Translations under genes and position numbers: made by a program | In this document: piece after piece, positions 63,872-64,000 of the stretch | Layout: every line of letters begins with the position of its first letter | How positions within the stretch are numbered: position 1 is the first letter of the stretch | Notes under the pieces: model-generated | Databases searched by the model: none | The model's input: the letters and a program-made list of their open reading frames with translations, nothing else | What the model was told of the DNA's origin: nothing | Origin: JAHJDS01 sp964569795 | GTDB lineage: Bacteria; Desulfobacterota; Desulfarculia; Desulfarculales; JAHJDS01 | DNA: 64,000 nucleotides | Assembly (NCBI GenBank): GCA_964569795.1 | Contig: CAZMVB010000008.1 | Location: 1 to 64,000, forward strand | Direction of reading: 5' to 3'

Positions 63872-64000
63872 TCATTCCCCTCTTAGGGACTTGGCCTTGG
63901 CCCAATCCGCCGCGGCTTTGGCCTTTTCCCCCATGCGCTCGTGGGTCCAGGCCCGAAACCTGAAGGCCGTGGCCGACCCGGGATTGAGCTTGATCGCCTC
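63872..64000 (-). CDS. TPR-repeat protein, C-terminal part (partial)
   Basis: The last 42 codons of a minus-strand gene that begins beyond the window. The visible residues read EAIKLNPGSATAFRFRAW, then GEKAKAAADWAKAKSL. These are typical of the two helices of a tetratricopeptide repeat (Asn-Pro then Ala/Gly spacing) with a short charged tail before TGA. TPR proteins are protein-protein scaffolds; nothing more can be said. Confidence 0.65.
   Translation of the reverse strand, partial: EAIKLNPGSATAFRFRAWTHERMGEKAKAAADWAKAKSLRGE

Overview
The window is GC-rich, densely coded bacterial chromosome. It most resembles an anaerobic Desulfobacterota (former Deltaproteobacteria) relative. The main reasons are a futalosine-type menaquinone pathway, a membrane Fe-S oxidoreductase of the ETF:menaquinone type next to acyl-CoA oxidation genes, a Kdo8N-type lipopolysaccharide sugar operon (so Gram-negative), hemerythrin proteins, and a radical SAM gene that appears to use UGA as selenocysteine. 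The lineage is inferred from gene content only. I see no rRNA, tRNA, CRISPR array or complete insertion sequence.

Layout. 1-3.5 kb: 3' end of panE, a glycosyltransferase and transketolase. 3.6-4.0 kb: a deletion scar joining the start of a 6-phosphogluconate dehydrogenase gene to the end of a 6-phosphogluconolactonase gene. 4.0-6.2 kb: an arsenosugar-type cluster (AhpD-like protein, ArsS, TVP38). 6.24-6.43 kb: a MITE-like palindrome. 6.4-13.4 kb: O-methyltransferase, sfsA, acyl-CoA dehydrogenase, a small ferredoxin, a GNAT protein and an aldehyde dehydrogenase/Fe-alcohol dehydrogenase fusion. 13.4-15.4 kb: an SCP2-like protein and a zinc/manganese-type ABC transporter. 15.45-16.01 kb: a complete Trp-leader attenuator driving one 75-residue AbrB-like protein. 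16.1-23.9 kb: fumC and a branched-chain-type ABC transporter flanked by two binding proteins. 24-29.6 kb: a lipoprotein, hemerythrin proteins, glgC and a DUF2059 protein. 29.6-33.7 kb: lpd, gcvH flanked by inverted clusters of a REP-like repeat, and a DUF4139 protein. 33.9-39 kb: kdnB-kdnA-kdsB and the membrane Fe-S oxidoreductase. 39-44.6 kb (minus strand): thpR-recA-alaS-perM. 44.6-46.6 kb: a lower-GC island of unknown membrane proteins and Lys/Pro-rich micro-proteins. 46.6-49.7 kb (minus): cinA, fabH and a Spy/ZraP-like protein. 50.2-61.4 kb: aroDEC, a TetR regulator, mqnB, mqnD, a secreted Cys-rich basic peptide, then mqnP-ubiD-deaminase-mqnC-mqnE on the minus strand. 61.5-64 kb: an EF-G gene with a structured leader and a partial TPR protein.

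How it fits together. The aro genes make chorismate and the mqn genes turn it into menaquinone; mqnA is not in the window. The membrane oxidoreductase could pass electrons from acyl-CoA oxidation to that quinone. The transketolase next to the oxidative pentose phosphate scar suggests that only the non-oxidative branch remains, unless intact copies exist elsewhere. The most unusual items are the Trp attenuator with no trp genes downstream, the predicted ArsS selenocysteine, the gnd/pgl scar, the micro-protein membrane island and the Cys-rich peptide inside the menaquinone locus.
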